Positions 16,416-25,690 of a stretch of DNA of 64,000 nt are shown here, in pieces. Under the pieces are notes generated by a model, which was not told where the DNA came from, did no database searches, and saw only the letters and a list, made by a program, of their open reading frames with translations. Both the position numbers and the translations under genes were made by a program. Origin of the DNA: JBGQAS01 sp963699305 (GTDB taxonomy: Bacteria; Chloroflexota; Anaerolineae; Anaerolineales; Anaerolineaceae); the NCBI GenBank assembly GCA_963699305.1, contig OY969431.1, positions 1,550,001 through 1,614,000 on the forward strand, written 5' to 3'. Numbering within the stretch: the stretch's first letter is position 1; each line of letters starts with the position of its first letter.

Positions 16416-18894
16416 TTACTCAGCGATGTACACCGTGTAATCGTAGTAGAACGTGCCTGCCGGGTAATCGGCTGAACCATCGTTGATGGGCGCATCGAAG
16501 GTGGTCTGGATGCTCAGGTGATGTTCGCCTGCCGGCCACTTGGTGAGCACCGCATAAACGATCTTGCACATGATCCCCTGGGCGGGATAGGCAAATTCTG
16601 TCAGTTGATCGGCGGGTATTAGGCTGCCATCCAGGGTGAACTCCAGTTTGATATGCCCGAAGTTTTGGTCGAGCGTGGTTTGTTTGTCCGCGCACCAGCC
16701 ATACAGCCAGGCAACGTCCTTCGTCTTCTTGAATGGGATGGTGTATGCCCAGTGTTCCCCGGGTGCCGGGTTGCCGCCTTCATACGATTGTGGGGCAAAG
16801 GATTCCAGTTGGTCCACGGTGCCATCCAGCAGCTTGGCTTCTGCGTCTGCCGCTGCCAGCAGTTCGGGGGCACCGCTTGGGGTAACGCCCGCGCCGACCG
16901 GGAAAACGATGTATTTGATGGCTGCATCCAATTCCACATCCATGATGGAAAGCAGGTTTTCAGCCGTCCGGGCAACCGGGAGGGTGAGCTGCACGCCTTT
17001 GCCTTCCAGCAAAATGCTGCCATCCGGCAGGGTGAAGCGCCCGGTGGGGAACTGCGCTGAGAAATTTTCCGGCAGCAGGAACTGCCCGCGTGCCACCTCG
17101 GCTTCGATGCCGCCGGAGGGGTAGAACCCGAGCACCTGCATGCCGGGCACCTGGCTGAAGCCGTAGGCTTCCAGTTCGCAGGCGCTGGCGCAAGCCTGCC
17201 CCACCATGAGCACCATTTTGTCGAAGCTGTACTGCTCCACATTGGGCATCACTTTCTCGCGCAATCCTTCCGGCTCGAACTTTCCGGTGGTGGTGCTGTA
17301 GTATTCCAGCTGACCCATCAGGATCTCTTTGTCGTACAGGAAACCCGCCAGGCCCAGGTTGGCACCGCCCGAATTCTGCCGCATGTCGATGATGATGCCC
17401 AGCACCTCGTTTGCGGTGAAGGTTTTCAATGCCCGGTCGAACAGGCGGATGATCAGGTTGAGGTCATCGTAGTTCGAATTGATCTTGACATACCCGATGC
17501 TTCCATTGGGATCGGCGATGATCTTGAATTCCACCGGCAATGCATTGGAATCAAAGCCCTTGTAGATGGAGGTGACGTTGAAACTGTCACGCTCGGCAAC
17601 CGCTTTGAGGGTCGCTTCAACGGGTTGTCCGCCTGACATTGATAAATTTCACCTTCGCTTCCATGCCTGCCTTGGCGCGCAGCAGGTAGCGATCCTGCTG
17701 GTAATCCCTGGCAAAATCGGTGGAGAAAGGCGCAGCCAGCGGTTCCACGGCGCGGAGGGCATCCAGGATGGGCTGTCCATTCCATTCAGTCACCTCGGCG
17801 CCCACGCAGGATCCCGGCTTTCTGGGCAGGTCCACCCGGCATCACGATAGGTGACGATCACTTTCCCACTCTCCGTTTCGCGGATGGCAAAACCGTAACC
17901 GCCCGCAGTGGCTTCCGAAAAGACCTGGCTTTCCGGATTTCCTCCGTTGACGCCCACGTGCCCGTCGTTGAACGCCCAGGAGAACTCGCGCAGCGCCAGG
18001 TAATAGGCGGTGGCATCCTTGGCAGTTTCGGCAGCCTGGATCTTGGGAATATACACTGCTGTAGATCGCATCCCAATCGGGCTGCTTGCCCTCGATCCCA
18101 TTGAAGGCATATTCCACCTTCAGGAAATCGAACATCTTTTGGAAGGCTTCCGTGTACGAATCCGCGGAATAATCCTTCATGGCAATATCCTTCGGCTCGA
18201 ATAGTTCCAAAAATGCATCCGCTTGGCGGAAAATCAGGAATGGCGTGGTATCCAGGCCAACCACCGACCAGCCTGCGGGATGGCGCCCACCGGGTCATCG
18301 GCGGTAAATAGCATGCCATCCGCACCGAAGCCGGTGGGGAACTGCTGTTTGTCGTCCGGTGCCCACACCACCAGGTTGCCGGCAATGACCTCATCCTGGT
18401 TCTCGCTGTCGGTCTTTACCGAAGCCAGGTAGCCCGGCCAGCCGTAAGAGGGGTCGTCGCCTTCGGAGAAAGGCTCCGCCCGTCAGGTTGGGGTTATACG
18501 CTACTGAATATATCTGCACCCCGGTATCGGCGGTGGCATTGTTATCCACATCGTCAAAGGTACCTTCCGGTTTGGCTGGCAGGTACAGGAAGTAGGTGCC
18601 CTCGTTGTTGGCATAATCCACGTTCATGTAGCCCAGCACCTGGCCTTCGATCGGCAGCTTCCATTCCTTGTCACGTTTAACAAAGCCGTGCATGTCCAGC
18701 AAGCCGACCGCCTGCTCGACGTAATACGTTTCCACGGCAAATTCATTCGAATAGGTGAATTCGCCAGAAATCTTTGTCAGCGGTTGCTCGGATTCAGGGA
18801 CTTGCGTGGGAGTGATGGTCTTCGTTACGCATGCCGTCAGTAACATGCCCAACACCAGTACGACGGATGATGCCTTGATCAATGTGGACTTCAT
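16416..18894 (-). pseudogene. S41 (tail-specific protease-like) lipoprotein, broken by many frameshifts
   Basis: N-terminus is a lipoprotein signal (LGMLLTACVTK). The middle carries an S41 N-terminal helical region (YALREFSWAFNDGHVGV-like, DGHVG conserved) and a PDZ segment (GGPAQKAG, VGAEVTEWNGQP). The C-terminal 400 residues are an intact frame holding the S41 catalytic core (SIGYVKINSNYDD, IIDMRQNSGGANLG, MVGQACASACE with the nucleophile Ser). The frame changes near 18475, 18275, 18060, 17830 (twice) and 17640, only some in simple repeats. The density exceeds the rest of the window, so real decay and local sequence error are both possible. If intact it would be a surface carboxyl-terminal-type protease. 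Confidence 0.75.
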
Positions 18895-19048
18895 ATTTTC
18901 CTCCTGATGAAGTAACGGCTAATCAAAAAAGAAACAGCAGAAAGGGCAACCAGCAGGATTGAATTGCACCACCCGCCCGGCTGAAAATCCCTTGAGCCAT
19001 TTCATGCCCTTGATTTTACCTTAATCCGAATTGCCCAATTCCCGGTAC

Positions 19049-19693
19049 TCAATCGCCCGGTTTGAACAATCCGGCCTTGTTGGAACCCATCAGCCCTGTG
19101 GAATACGAGCGTTCGTCCATCAATGCCAGGTTTTTCTCCATGCGCTTGGACAGGATGGCGAAGCGGCGCATCTCATCCAGTCTGTCAGCGATCAGGTCAA
19201 GCGGTTCATCCTTGATCATCCAATCCAGGCTGTTGAATCCCTTGAGGTTCATCGGCACGGTGTAGCCGCGCAGGGTTTTCTCGCGGGCGGTGTTGTAGTA
19301 TTGCTCGAAGTAGGACATCACCAGCTCGCGGATGGATTTGTAAATGGGTTCGCGGTAGCGCAGACCGACGAAGTTGGATTTTGCCACCGCCCCCCAGCGC
19401 CGACTGCGCCTGTACACCGCCAGCAGGTGGTCGTCATCCCGCTCGTTGGGCAGCAGCTCCAGGATGAGCGGGGGGTACCCGATGCGTGCCAGCATGGCGG
19501 CCGCGAACAACGCACCATCGAAGCAATGCGCCTTGCGGTCCTGCACCACCCGGCGCGGGCAACGGTAGAAATCATCCGGGCTGTAGGGCGTCTCATCCAG
19601 GTATGCCTGGATCTTGACCGGGGAAGTGAGCGGTTTGACCTGCTCGTACTCGGTCTTGGAAAGCGATTTGACCAGGTAAGTATCAATGTGCAT
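19049..19693 (-). CDS. Transglutaminase-like cysteine protein
   Basis: 214 residues. Block KAHCFDGALFAAAMLARIGYPPLILEL with Cys57, followed by DDDHLLAVYRR with His89, is the Cys-His part of the transglutaminase-like superfamily. The C-terminal half is helical and charged with no recognised domain. Bacterial members act as peptidases, amidases or in peptide maturation, and none can be chosen here. Clear RBS (AAAGG). It lies upstream of the S41-like gene and 56 nt downstream of the zinc-finger gene, all minus strand. Confidence 0.75.
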   Translation of the reverse strand: MHIDTYLVKSLSKTEYEQVKPLTSPVKIQAYLDETPYSPDDFYRCPRRVVQDRKAHCFDGALFAAAMLARIGYPPLILELLPNERDDDHLLAVYRRSRRWGAVAKSNFVGLRYREPIYKSIRELVMSYFEQYYNTAREKTLRGYTVPMNLKGFNSLDWMIKDEPLDLIADRLDEMRRFAILSKRMEKNLALMDERSYSTGLMGSNKAGLFKPGD

Positions 19694-19749
19694 GGCGCAT
19701 TCCTTTCACAGGATCAACGGAATGTGTATAGTTGTTGGAGGGACAACGA

Positions 19750-20181
19750 TTACTGTTCGCTCTTCTTCTCATACGGTTGCCCGGCGATGAGCGTGACCGG
19801 CGGGCGCATGTTCACGATATCATCCATCGAAATGGTGAAGCCCGCCGCATCCAGAAACGTTTTTGTGTAGCGCGGACCGGTGCCCAGGTAGCCCACCGTA
19901 AACCCGCCAAGGGTGAATTTTGCCCCATCCGGGAAAAGGACCTGGATATCGTGGTTTCCGGCGATGCAAATTTCGGAAGGTTTGCCATGCTGCTGCATCA
20001 ATTGTTTGGCAAATTCCAGCGATTTGTCCGGGTATTGGGTGAAATAGCTTTTTTCAGCAGCAACCTTTCCGGTTCCGCCGCACACCGCACAAACCCGATA
20101 GGTTGCCTGACCTGTGGTCAGGTCGACCATCGCAACCTCTTTTCCGCTCCCGTTACAGTGCACGCACGTTACTGTATCCAT
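19750..20181 (-). CDS. Hypothetical protein with DnaJ-type zinc finger
   Basis: 143 residues. Two CxxCxGxG-type repeats, CVHCNGSGK and CAVCGGTGK, form a single DnaJ-like zinc-binding unit at the N-terminus. The remainder (QVLFPDGAKFTLGGFTVGYLGTGPRYTKTFLDAAGF) is soluble, with no recognised domain. Similar small proteins carry this finger as an RNA- or protein-binding module. GGGAGG precedes the ATG. Confidence 0.65.
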   Translation of the reverse strand: MDTVTCVHCNGSGKEVAMVDLTTGQATYRVCAVCGGTGKVAAEKSYFTQYPDKSLEFAKQLMQQHGKPSEICIAGNHDIQVLFPDGAKFTLGGFTVGYLGTGPRYTKTFLDAAGFTISMDDIVNMRPPVTLIAGQPYEKKSEQ

Positions 20182-20285
20182 CTTACCTCCCGATATTTCC
20201 TTGAATCATACATCCAACCCCATTATATAGGTATCCCACACAATTCCTTTTTGGATGGAGGGGATTTCTTTCACATGTACTCACT

Positions 20286-20490
20286 ATTGTCATTCTGATC
20301 GCGTAGCACCCCCTTGGAGGGTCGCGTAGCATCCCGTAAGGGAGGAGTCCCGTAGGGTCGCCGATCGCGGAGCATGCCCTCGGGGTATCGCGGTGCACCT
20401 CTTTGTGGGGAGAATCTCTCTTGGGTTTTGACAATCAAAAAGAGAGATTCTTCACTGCATCAAGAATCGATTCCGTTCACAATGACAAGA
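20286..20490. repeat. MITE-like palindromic element
   Basis: About 205 nt bounded by an inverted TTGTCATT / AATGACAA pair. It contains several internal palindromes, the strongest AGAATCTCTCTT (20411-20422) against AAGAGAGATTCT (20440-20451), and repeated CGCGTAGCA/CCCGTAAGGGAGG blocks. It carries no gene and fills most of the 346-nt gap 20182-20527. Elements with CATTCTGAnCGnAGCG-type ends are widespread in bacterial genomes. Only one copy is in this window, so its repeat nature is inferred from structure. Confidence 0.6.
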
Positions 20491-20527
20491 GGGAAGCGAG
20501 AATGAAAAAAAATCCCTGCTTTACTTC

Positions 20528-20980
20528 CTACACTCCATGATTCCTTGCCAACGTGAACCTGCATGACAGCATCTGGAACGATGCCATGGTTTTAGCATCC
20601 AAAATATGGAACAGCTCGTTTGCCAGGTTACCGCCCTGCATGGCACGGTCCACCGCTTCGAACAGCCACTGCGTGTGCGCAATATCATCCAGCAGTTTTC
20701 CCTGTTTTGCCAGCGCAATGATCTCGGCATAGCAGGCATTGGGATCGCCCTCCGGTTTGCTGAATGCTTTGTAGTATTGGATCTCCTTTTTGCCGGTGAG
20801 TTGCTGGAGAGCAAGTTCGACCGCCATGCGTTCCATCACCCCCTTGTACATGATCTTGAAAATACCTTTTTGACGAGTATTAATATCGAGACTGGATAGT
20901 TGCTCGACAAGCCCATCGATGTATCGTTGATCTTCGGGGGTGATTTCAAAGCCCGGGCTGGCGGGTTGGTTGGCATCCAT
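20528..20980 (-). CDS. Hypothetical helical protein
   Basis: 150 residues, soluble and mostly helical (ITPEDQRYIDGLVEQLSSL, YAEIIALAKQGKLLDDIAHTQ, ANELFHILDAKTMASFQ). No motif recognised. The start at 20980 (MDANQPAS) has GAGGAG at good spacing and is preferred to an upstream in-frame ATG. It neighbours the palindromic element and a radical SAM gene but overlaps neither, so context says little. Confidence 0.55.
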   Translation of the reverse strand: MDANQPASPGFEITPEDQRYIDGLVEQLSSLDINTRQKGIFKIMYKGVMERMAVELALQQLTGKKEIQYYKAFSKPEGDPNACYAEIIALAKQGKLLDDIAHTQWLFEAVDRAMQGGNLANELFHILDAKTMASFQMLSCRFTLARNHGV

Positions 20981-21166
20981 TGTGTGCTCCTCGATGATCC
21001 GACGTTGCAATGGAAATATTGTACATTAAAAAAGAGTCAAGCTTCACTCCTTGTTCCTCATTCCTTTTAATAGTTAGGAACCAAAAAATGAAGACTAACA
21101 CTTGAAAACAATAGTAAAAATTCTAAATACCGATTTATGAAATGAAGTACCCTCCAAGTATCAATA

Positions 21167-22273
21167 TCACATAATATTATCGCGAAAAAGGCTGCAACAC
21201 CCAGCGCAGATTATGAAGAATTTGGAAGCCTTTATGGTTTGGCGAAAACCTCGTAGTTGATTGTCATTCCATATGTCCCAAAATCCCTTTTCATGTAAAT
21301 CACCGACAACAATATCGTCGCACATCCGCATGGTTCCATCGTGAAATACATTCGCCATCATCCAGGCACATTTAGGACTATGCCCTCTTAATAATTGTTC
21401 CGGATGCGTATACCATAACAATCTATCGTTTTTTGAAAACGATGGAAAAACATTGACGAGAAATTTTTTCGTTTTGGCTTTGGTGATGACTTCCTCAAGA
21501 ACATCCATATCGATTTGGAATAATGATTCATCTGCCCATCCATGAGTGACCTTGTACTGCGGGTGATGTAGATTGTGCCTGCTTGCCCTTTCAGCAGGTC
21601 GGGACCAAAGGATTTGCATATTCATGCCATCTACGCCGGCTCTCATTGCATCATCCACCAATTGATCCAACACACGGTAGTTTTCCTTTTGAATGGTGGC
21701 GTTGATAAAGAGCAAAGGTCTATTTTTATTCTTCTTTATAGCAATAATTCCGTTTATTGCCCTCTGGAAACTACCAGCTCGCCCGCGGATTGTATCGTGA
21801 ATTTGTTGAGGTCCATCGAGAGATATGCTAATCATATCCGGGGGTTGTTTTGAAATTTCGGAAGCATATTGTTCGAGTAGCCAGCCATTCGTGGTTAAGC
21901 TGCAGCACAATCCATGAGCCTTAATGTATCGGATGCAGTTGATGATTTCCGGATGCAATAAAGGTTCGCCGCCAGTGATCGCAATATGCAGACGATGGAG
22001 ATAAACATCATCAATTACCTTTTTCAATATATCAAACGGTAGCATCTGAGTTGAATCCAAAAATCCAGAATTATGATAAATGCACATTTTGCATTTAAGA
22101 TTGCACGCACCGCTGATTCTAAAAGTGACAGCTTTAGGTGGAAAACTTTTACCTGACATCAAGTTGTAGTCCAGACCAATTGTCAGGTTTCTCCAACCAA
22201 CACGCCAAGCAAGCGACAAATAGTTGGGATGTGCAAAAAGAGTTTTAATCACAAACTCTAACCTCTTATCCAT
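21167..22273 (-). CDS. Radical SAM protein with C-terminal Cys cluster (SPASM-like)
   Basis: 368 residues. The [4Fe-4S]/SAM motif is Cys57, Cys61, Cys64 (GACNLKCKMCIY), followed by the GGEPLLHPE motif and SLDGPQQIHDTIRG, typical of SPASM/twitch-subgroup enzymes. The C-terminus has Cys residues in SPKCAWM, MRMCDD and IICAGCC, fitting auxiliary cluster binding. Such enzymes modify peptides or small molecules; no RiPP precursor is obvious next to it, so the substrate is open. Strong RBS (GGAGGGG). AT-richer than neighbours, suggesting it is not part of the local core. Confidence 0.85.
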   Translation of the reverse strand: MDKRLEFVIKTLFAHPNYLSLAWRVGWRNLTIGLDYNLMSGKSFPPKAVTFRISGACNLKCKMCIYHNSGFLDSTQMLPFDILKKVIDDVYLHRLHIAITGGEPLLHPEIINCIRYIKAHGLCCSLTTNGWLLEQYASEISKQPPDMISISLDGPQQIHDTIRGRAGSFQRAINGIIAIKKNKNRPLLFINATIQKENYRVLDQLVDDAMRAGVDGMNMQILWSRPAERASRHNLHHPQYKVTHGWADESLFQIDMDVLEEVITKAKTKKFLVNVFPSFSKNDRLLWYTHPEQLLRGHSPKCAWMMANVFHDGTMRMCDDIVVGDLHEKGFWDIWNDNQLRGFRQTIKASKFFIICAGCCSLFRDNIM

Positions 22274-22376
22274 TTTTCCCCTCCAATCAAAGGAATAAAA
22301 CCATATCGAGCAATAGCAGAATTAGTTGCGTTTGCATCGTGCAAACGCAAAATGGTTCTCCATATTTAAACCAGTT

Positions 22377-23324
22377 TTACTTGATACTTTTATCGAAGAA
22401 AGCGATGATGTGTTCATCGTAGGCGGCGCTGTCAAAGTTGTAGGCATAGCCATGCAGGCAACCTTCGATAACCCACGTTTCGGCTTCCGGATACATCGCT
22501 GAAAGTTCACCCAGGTTGGAGAACGGGATCATTTCATCGGTTGTACAGTGAATCATCAGCATCGGTCGGGGTGAAATATTGACTATTTCATCCACCGGTC
22601 GTGAGCCAAGCAGGTCATAACCGAACAGCAACTGTCCCATCCAACGGGTGGAGGTCAGGAATAGTAAGGGCAAACCGCTGACTGCTGTCCAGTTCTTTTC
22701 CGTGACCGGAAAAATATCCGCATAGGCTGCCTCGGTGGCGACCGCCCCGATATCCGGGTCATCCGCTGCCGCGCCAATGATGGAACCAGCCCCAAGCGAG
22801 TACCCATATACCCCTATCTTTCCGGGTTTAAATCCGCGCGTTTTCAGCCAGTTCACTGCCCCGATGACATCGAACCGCTCGAACCTGCCGAAGCTAAAGC
22901 GTGCATCGCTGCTTACCCCATGACCGCGTAGATCGATCATCAGCACGGAAAAGCCTGCGTGGTTGAGCGCAGCCGCAAAATCAATGAACTGCCCGGCGAA
23001 CGCTTTTGTCCGGCTGTCATCCCGCCCGTGCACCAGGATCAACGCGCGGGTGTTCTCCACCGATGGGATGTACCAGGCGGCAATCTCGGCTTTCCCATCA
23101 GATGCCGGGAAGTACACGCTCTCGTACTCCAACCCGATCGAACCGGGATTGTTTGGCTCGCGGAAATCACGCACCGGGGTGCTTAACTGGTTGGCGGCAA
23201 TGGCGCCGATGCCAAAAAACGCCACCACAGCAAATCCCACCGCACCCACCAGCACCCTCAGTATGATCCTGCCAACTTTGCGCCATGAAGAGCGGGGTTT
23301 GGACGCTTTCGCAGATGGATTCAT
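22377..23324 (-). CDS. Membrane-anchored alpha/beta hydrolase
   Basis: 315 residues. Basic N-terminus plus one transmembrane helix (VLVGAVGFAVVAFFGIGAI) places the hydrolase outside the membrane. It has an oxyanion region HGRDDSRT, DLRGHG, nucleophile elbow GYSLGAG (Ser176) and C-terminal His in CLHGYAYNF. It resembles the YfhR/FSH-type esterase or peptidase group. The ATG at 23324 has AAAGGAGGG upstream and is preferred to a longer frame. Substrate unknown. Confidence 0.85.
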   Translation of the reverse strand: MNPSAKASKPRSSWRKVGRIILRVLVGAVGFAVVAFFGIGAIAANQLSTPVRDFREPNNPGSIGLEYESVYFPASDGKAEIAAWYIPSVENTRALILVHGRDDSRTKAFAGQFIDFAAALNHAGFSVLMIDLRGHGVSSDARFSFGRFERFDVIGAVNWLKTRGFKPGKIGVYGYSLGAGSIIGAAADDPDIGAVATEAAYADIFPVTEKNWTAVSGLPLLFLTSTRWMGQLLFGYDLLGSRPVDEIVNISPRPMLMIHCTTDEMIPFSNLGELSAMYPEAETWVIEGCLHGYAYNFDSAAYDEHIIAFFDKSIK

Positions 23325-23542
23325 CGCAGAACCCTCCTTTCGGTAAATAGCAAAATCATCCAATGCTTTAAGATGGCGAAGTGTAAGTGCCTGGAGTTCC
23401 TCCACCCTTCGATGATTCCTAGCAATTCCCCCGTATGGTGATGTTCAATTGTTGATTCGAACAATAAATGTATAGCACTTAAATCGATGAATTTCAACTG
23501 GAACCGGGACGGGGTTCATACCTGCGAGCAGTGAACCAGGAG

Positions 23543-24739
23543 CTACTCTCCGTTGGGTTTTTTCGCACCATTATCTCTTAATATAAAATCCAATGCGTTG
23601 GAGCCAAAACTTTCAGGATACGATTCCTCCTGAAACTCAATTTTTAATGTCGGTCTGCTTCCACTCTCGTCAATCAAAAATATACCGTAAACCTTTTTTG
23701 GATTTGAGTCGTTTCCCTGATTGGCAGATGGATAATTTTCTGTAATGATTATCTGGTTTTTTTCATAATCGACTTCAAACGTACCTTGTATTCCAGAATA
23801 GGGATTGCTTAAATTATCATTTCGAGTGAATACCAGGTTTCCTTTGTAGTACGGATTTTCAGCCTCGATGAATGTCAGGCAATCCCGCTTATCGCCCGTA
23901 GGGTTGGTTGTTGTGCTGTACCATTCACCACTGAGTTTGCCTTTTTTATCATCCGTATGCAGCATCAGCGGATTTGTCAAGTATGGCTGGTATGGATGAA
24001 ATGCATAAGCAACCGTTTCTCCTGCCAGGTACGGTTCAAGATATTTTTCCTCATAAGCTGTGACTAGATTTGATTTGTCCGGTTCTTGTAAATAATCATA
24101 CGGCGAGACCGTCGACGGGCTGCCAAAAAAATCATATATGCCATCTCTTCTATTGAAATCAATGAGTGCGAACTCCCCGCTGGTTGCCTTGTTGCCGTTT
24201 TCTTTATCCATAAAATCAAATCCAACCCCCACGGTTTGACCTGCAGTGACTGTATCACCAACCTTAAGCAGCGATGATTTTAATTCCATGTGAACACCGT
24301 ACAAGTCATTGCCGTAATCAATGGTGACTTGGATTTCGCTTTGCTCAACGTCTCCGGAAACATCCACTTTTACAACTGTGCCATCCGCCCAGCTACGAAT
24401 GGGTGTGCCATATGCCAACTCGATCCATACATGGTCAAGCCCTTCGATGTGCTGTCCGGCATGCACGCCGTAACCGGTGAGCCCGGTGTCCAGATTTTCA
24501 AAGACTTCCTCCATCGCATAGGGAAAAATCAATCGGACATCCGATGCACAGTCGGGAAGGGTCCAGGTAATCCCGTCGGTTGCTGGGTCCGGTGTTGCTT
24601 CGGTGGTGCAAGGTTTTGTTTCAATTGTGACGCTATTCCCATTCGGCCCACGTATTACTCTACATGAATCCAACAGGATGACAAACATAACTCCCATCCA
24701 CCAAATGCGGTGAAAGAATAGTTTATGTGATGGTTTCAT
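23543..24739 (-). CDS. Lipoprotein with M23 (LytM)-like domain
   Basis: About 398 residues. Signal peptide ends in a lipobox with Cys26 (ILLDSC). The N-terminal half has the M23 pattern: HIEGLDHVWIELAYGTPI, ADGTVVKVD, TIDYGNDLYGVHMELKSSLLKVGDTVTAGQTVG. The usual HxxxD and HxH zinc ligands are only partly retained, so peptidase activity is doubtful. The C-terminal half is a beta-rich region (KLSGEWYSTTTNPT, GIQGTFEVDYEKNQIIITENYP) of unknown role. Probably cell-surface anchored. GGCGGA precedes the start. Confidence 0.7.
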   Translation of the reverse strand: MKPSHKLFFHRIWWMGVMFVILLDSCRVIRGPNGNSVTIETKPCTTEATPDPATDGITWTLPDCASDVRLIFPYAMEEVFENLDTGLTGYGVHAGQHIEGLDHVWIELAYGTPIRSWADGTVVKVDVSGDVEQSEIQVTIDYGNDLYGVHMELKSSLLKVGDTVTAGQTVGVGFDFMDKENGNKATSGEFALIDFNRRDGIYDFFGSPSTVSPYDYLQEPDKSNLVTAYEEKYLEPYLAGETVAYAFHPYQPYLTNPLMLHTDDKKGKLSGEWYSTTTNPTGDKRDCLTFIEAENPYYKGNLVFTRNDNLSNPYSGIQGTFEVDYEKNQIIITENYPSANQGNDSNPKKVYGIFLIDESGSRPTLKIEFQEESYPESFGSNALDFILRDNGAKKPNGE

Positions 24740-24848
24740 ATTACTTCCGCCTGATTGATTTTCAAAAAGCAAAGGAATTTTTCTACTTAAAAATCATTGT
24801 ATAGCACTTTCCCCCATGCTTTTCAACTCTGTTATTATCCAAAAATAA

Positions 24849-24905
24849 GAGAGGGAGACGGGATCCGAATTTCACACCCTTTGGGTGCCCGCGAATAGTA
24901 GATTG
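24849..24905 (-). repeat. Degenerate partial copy of tRNA-Gly with T-loop insert
   Basis: Plus-strand order is GGGAGACGGGATCCGAA, an insert of 18 nt containing CACCCtttGGGTG, then CCCGCGAATAGTAGATTGG. The outer parts match the 3' half of the intact tRNA-Gly 20 nt away with two mismatches. The insert lies in the T loop, at the same place as the insert in the CAU-tRNA fossil at 9527-9586, and has the same ACCC-NNN-GGGT shape. Confidence 0.75.
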
Positions 24906-24922
24906 GTAATTAAAAAAAACAG

Positions 24923-24994
24923 AGCGGGAGACGGGATTCGAACCCGCGAATAGTAGCTTGGAAGGCTACTGCCTTACCACTTGGCGACTCCCGC
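24923..24994 (-). tRNA. tRNA-Gly (TCC)
   Basis: Complete cloverleaf: acceptor GCGGGAG/CTCCCGC, D arm with GCCAAGTGGTAAGGC, anticodon stem AGTAG/CTACT with loop CTTCCAA (anticodon UCC), T arm CGGG-TTCGAAT-CCCG. No encoded CCA. Convergent with nothing; flanked on its 3' side by a degenerate copy of its own 3' half. Confidence 0.95.
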
Positions 24995-25042
24995 AAAGTG
25001 TCCCTTATTTTACCGGCTGCTCCGTGCACGGTCAAGGTGGCA

Positions 25043-25690
25043 TTATTTGCACTGTGCATCCACTTCCGGAAAAATTCCCCTCTGCCCATCCGCCTTGATC
25101 AATATTGCCTCGTCCTCGCCTGCGCCGTAGCTCCGTGTGTTGGCGGCAATGAAGATGTTCCACCCCAGCAGGACAATATCCAGTGCCCCTTCGTTCTATT
25201 CCCCGCCCCAGGTGACATGCTTATCGTAGCTCCCGTCGCTTTTGTTGAATTTCGCCAGCAGTGCGTCCCCGCCGAAAGCGATGTTATCGGCATCGATCCT
25301 GCCGGCGATATAAATGTACTTCTCATCCACCACCATCTGACCATCGGCTTCGTCCCAACGTTCCGTCCCCCACACCGAAGTCCAGACCATCAGACCCTGT
25401 TTATCCAGTTTGAGCAAGCCTACCTCACAGAGCGATTGTTCGCCTGCCGTCCACCCGGAAATATAAATTCCATCCGCTTCCACCACCAGCCCATCCACTT
25501 CTTCGTAGCCATATCCCTGCCCCCATGTGAAATCCCATTTCAGATTTCCGCTTTGTGCATCCAGCGCCAATACCACCATGTCCCCGGCGTGGAGGTCCAC
25601 CGCTGAGAAATACTGCATCCCACCCACGTACACATCCGCACCCTCCACCTGGATCACGAATGCCTTTTCCTGGTATTGCCCGCCCTAGCG
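25043..25690 (-). pseudogene. 3' part of a beta-propeller (SBBP-type) lipoprotein gene
   Basis: Repeated blades of the form W-x-x-x-W-G-x..D.A.G...D...IYIAGR: SGNLKWDFTWGQGYGYEEVDG, GLMVWTSVWGTERWDEADG, and KHVTWGGE. An in-frame TAG at 25196-25198 interrupts it, but the frame stays open beyond with NEGALDIVLLGWNIFIAANT and ends at TAA 25043-25045. The 5' end is missing here because a TnpB element lies between this part and the signal-peptide part at 27152-27391. Intact, it would be an extracellular lipoprotein propeller. Confidence 0.7.
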
